64,000 nucleotides of DNA from Siphonobacter sp. SORGH_AS_0500 (GTDB lineage: Bacteria; Bacteroidota; Bacteroidia; Cytophagales; Spirosomataceae): positions 1 to 64,000 of the forward strand of contig NZ_NHPP01000019.1 in NCBI RefSeq assembly GCF_002838835.1. The letters run 5' to 3'. The notes below the pieces were generated by a model. The model did not search any database and had not been told where the DNA came from. It saw only the letters and a program-made list of their open reading frames with translations. This document shows positions 61,842 through 64,000 of this stretch, in pieces (the first letter of the stretch is position 1; each line of letters begins with the position of its first letter). Both the position numbers and the translations under genes were made by a program.

Positions 61842-63131
61842 TTAAAAAGTCTTGGAGTTAGTAACGTAATTGATTTGTTGCTGAGCCTGATACAACTGGT
61901 TACTCAGGTTAATGAAGTTCAACTGAGCATCTTTATAGGAGCGAACTTTATCAATAAAACTGACCAGATCAATCACCCGTTTTTGGTAGTCGATGGTCGC
62001 GTTTTTACTGATGTCCTGAATGCGTTGACGGTATCCTGGATCAAGATTTGCCTGTAGTTGCTGAGCATGCTGCCACTGTTCGTAGGCGGAAATGACTTCC
62101 TGTTTTACCTGTAACTGACTTTGGTTAATGCTCTGATTGCTTTGTTCGATTCCAATTTTAGCCGCCTGAATGTTTCCCTGATTGCGATTTTTGAAAGGAA
62201 GGTCCATGGCTACCTGCAAACCGTAATAGTTAGGATAAGCATCCCCAAATCTTGCATAGTTGGCCCCAACCATTAGCTGTGGAGTTGCCAGCGATTTCTG
62301 ATACGTAAGGTTTTGCTGAGCGTATGCCGATTGGCGTTGAGCTGCTTTTAAATCAGGACGATTAGAAACTGCCTGATCCAGTAATTGATTGAGCAGGGGT
62401 GATGCCGAATCAAGGTTTTGAAATTCAGTGAGGTAGTAGGTAGAGGACGAATCGGCTAGAAGTATACGTAAGGTGGCTTCGTCCTGACTGATCTGGTTAC
62501 GTAGGTCATTGATGGAAGCATCCGTATTCCGTTGTTCCAGTTCCAGACGGGTAACTTCATATTCAGAAATGACACCTAGTTTTAATTGAGCCCGGAATGC
62601 CTCAAGTAGATTGGCCAGGCGAGCCCGTTCTTCCTGAATGAAGGCATACTGAGCCTGCTCGCTGGCAAGGTTACCAAACGTCTGAGCTAATTGATAACGC
62701 AAACTCCGCATCACATCCTGAAAAATGGCTTGCTGAACTTCCGTATTTGCTTCATTTAAGGCCACCAGTTTACTCCGGCGACCCGCCAGATTCAGTACTT
62801 GCTGTAGTTGCCAGCTATAGGCACCCCCCGTAGGATTAAGTATGTCTCCCGATGGGTTTCGTAGCGGAATCACTTTTGACGTATTGGGATTGTAGGCATT
62901 AAACCCAAACTGAAAGTTAGGATTATCCCAAAGCTTCGCCTGCTGCACAGCCGCTTCCGATAAATTGATGTTGTATTTCTGAGCGATCAGCGTAAAGTTT
63001 TTTTGCAAAAACTGCTGCTCGGCCTGAGGTAAGGTCAGGCGAAGCGTATCGGTCTGTGCAAAAGACGATTGAGCAACCGAACCTAAAAAAAGGACGCTCA
63101 GTAAGACTCTGAATAATGGAATAAGCTTCAC
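61842..63131 (-). CDS. TolC-family outer-membrane efflux channel (CzcC type)
   Basis: A 429-residue outer-membrane factor with a signal peptide (about 1-26, ending SSFAQ). Two TolC repeats with long helices are recognisable (SEAAVQQAKLWDNPNF and AAKIGIEQSNQSINQSQLQ). The first gene of the operon; the promoter should lie in 63132-63277 but no convincing box pair was found. It provides the exit duct for the pump at 57584. Confidence 0.9.
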   Translation of the reverse strand: MKLIPLFRVLLSVLFLGSVAQSSFAQTDTLRLTLPQAEQQFLQKNFTLIAQKYNINLSEAAVQQAKLWDNPNFQFGFNAYNPNTSKVIPLRNPSGDILNPTGGAYSWQLQQVLNLAGRRSKLVALNEANTEVQQAIFQDVMRSLRYQLAQTFGNLASEQAQYAFIQEERARLANLLEAFRAQLKLGVISEYEVTRLELEQRNTDASINDLRNQISQDEATLRILLADSSSTYYLTEFQNLDSASPLLNQLLDQAVSNRPDLKAAQRQSAYAQQNLTYQKSLATPQLMVGANYARFGDAYPNYYGLQVAMDLPFKNRNQGNIQAAKIGIEQSNQSINQSQLQVKQEVISAYEQWQHAQQLQANLDPGYRQRIQDISKNATIDYQKRVIDLVSFIDKVRSYKDAQLNFINLSNQLYQAQQQINYVTNSKTF

Positions 63132-63277
63132 TGTCTGGTAGTTTAAAAGTGGGATCAGCGGGTAGTAAACGGGCTGTACTTTCTGTGCTTGACGTCAGCA
63201 AAGGTTCTTTCAAGAACTTATAGGAGCTTTAAAGGAACTTTAAAAACGGATTAAAATAGTTTGAGTGGGTTAGAGCA

Positions 63278-63424
63278 GGTTTGAGTTCGTTAGAAAAAGG
63301 TTTGAAGAAGTTTGAAAAGATTTGACAGGAATAAGTTAAGGCCTGCGATTGTTGCAACACCTTACACTCATCCTAACTCCAATTCACTTAAACTTCTTCA
63401 AACCTTTTCTAACGTACTCAAACC
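63278..63424. repeat. Long imperfect GTTTGA-type hairpin
   Basis: Left arm 63278-63313 (GGTTTGAGT, GTTAGAAAA, GGTTTGAAGAAGTTT) pairs with right arm 63390-63424 with few mismatches; the loop is 76 bases. It begins one base from the stop codon of the K+ channel gene and could terminate it. It is of the same GTTTGA word type as the repeat at 22488. Confidence 0.7.
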
Positions 63425-63425
63425 C

Positions 63426-64000
63426 TTAAAGTCTTGCTCCGCAAAATTTACAAAAAACGGCATCCATATCGTGACCCTCGCGACCGCAGGAGGGGCAGGC
63501 TTCACTGCTGTGATTCCTTTTGCGGGCGGCAGCGGCAATTTCATTGGTAATGATACCCGTCGGAACGGCGATGATACCGTAACCAATCAGCATGACAAGG
63601 CTGGAAATAAACTTACCCATGGGAGTGACGGGCGAAATATCGCCATACCCTACGGTGGTAATAGTAACAATGGCCCAGTAAATGCTTTCGGGAATGCTGG
63701 AAAACCCATTTTGATGATTTTCAACCAGGTACATCACCGAACCCAGGATCGTTACCAGGGTAATAACCGTAAGCATAAAAATACTGATTTTCTTAAGGCT
63801 GGATCGAATCGCAACCGTCAGAAATTCCATTTCAGTAAGGTAATGGGTGAGCTTGAAAATTCGGAAGACCCGTAGCAGACGCAAAGCCCGCAAGACGAGT
63901 AAGGATTGAGCACCTGCGTAAAAAATACTGAGATAGGAAGGAATAATAGAGAGTAAATCAATCAGCCCCAGCGGGCTCAGCACATAACGAATAGGTTGCC
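63426..64000 (-). CDS. Voltage-gated-type K+ channel with C-terminal zinc ribbon (partial)
   Basis: An ion-channel protein cut by the right edge; the frame runs in open from beyond 64000, and the internal GTG at 63983 is not a true start. Visible are the S3-S4 region with arginines in LLVLRALRLLRVFRIFKL, the S5-pore-S6 unit with selectivity filter TTVGYGD, and a C-terminal tail ending in a CPSCGREGHDMDAVFCKFCG zinc ribbon (two CxxC pairs). It probably passes K+ across the inner membrane. The zinc-ribbon tail is an unusual addition that could sense metal, redox or a partner. It converges on the metal efflux operon's upstream gap. Confidence 0.88.
   Translation of the reverse strand, partial: QPIRYVLSPLGLIDLLSIIPSYLSIFYAGAQSLLVLRALRLLRVFRIFKLTHYLTEMEFLTVAIRSSLKKISIFMLTVITLVTILGSVMYLVENHQNGFSSIPESIYWAIVTITTVGYGDISPVTPMGKFISSLVMLIGYGIIAVPTGIITNEIAAAARKRNHSSEACPSCGREGHDMDAVFCKFCGARL

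Overview
The window looks like a chromosomal segment of a Bacteroidota member, most likely of the order Cytophagales (Spirosoma/Siphonobacter-like). The evidence is the gene content (S9 and M61 peptidases, GH92 and GH2 enzymes, serine-palmitoyltransferase-type aminotransferase, LptF/G permease, azurin, a histone-H1-like small protein, sigma factor/outer-membrane pairs), the Bacteroidota-type promoter boxes (TTTG and TANNTTTG) where a promoter can be read, and the near absence of strong Shine-Dalgarno sequences. No rRNA, tRNA, CRISPR array, transposase or prophage was seen. The species call is inference.

Layout. 1-290: a reading frame cut by the left edge and a stretch of inverted repeats. 289-9061: frameshifted ABC exporter, kduI, a secreted amidohydrolase, the divergent mntH/mntR pair with a clear operator, a frameshifted LptF/G permease and an EamA transporter. 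9128-15888: secreted S9 and M61 peptidases, a small holin-like membrane protein and three poorly known small or lipoprotein genes. 16117-18821: an overlapping three-gene set (GT87, GT2, polysaccharide deacetylase). 19416-23951: two large secreted amidohydrolase-fold proteins. 24098-28866: quinone-reductase-like enzyme, ECF sigma factor, DUF4136 protein and a two-component system. 28913-31384: DinB protein, then a Tat-exported sulfite-oxidase-like molybdoenzyme with a small cytochrome c. 32206-37234: YceI, DUF5777 barrel and Rieske protein; an ECF sigma factor overlapping a possible anti-sigma/outer-membrane-barrel protein; and a frameshifted lipoprotein cytochrome c. 37365-49933: mixed metabolism (POT peptide transporter, M23 protein, apionate-lactonase-like protein, serine palmitoyltransferase, MaoC hydratase, malate dehydrogenase, azurin, PgeF, lipoprotein esterase). 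50431-55457: GH2 and GH92 glycosidases. 55902-56876: LpxR-like lipid A deacylase. 57584-63131: a czcCBA/cusCBA-type heavy-metal efflux operon. 63426-64000: a K+ channel with a C-terminal zinc ribbon, cut by the right edge.

Two global features stand out. First, four genes are broken, and a fifth has its start displaced, each by what reads as loss of one base, mostly in short homopolymers; this fits residual consensus errors better than gene decay. Second, the longer intergenic gaps are filled with a mosaic of dispersed repeats: a ~98-bp palindromic MITE-like element (five full copies), REPIN-like pairs of inverted hairpins, a second hairpin pair of CCCC...GGGG type, and 7-bp tandem arrays interrupted by an identical 17-base GC-rich core. 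The modules recur in similar order at three loci. This repeat system is the most unusual part of the window.

Functionally the segment combines envelope and lipid biology (LptF/G, LpxR, sphingolipid synthesis, glycosyltransferases), secreted protein and glycan breakdown, periplasmic redox proteins (sulfite oxidase, cytochromes, Rieske, azurin) and metal homeostasis (MntH/MntR, Czc-type efflux).
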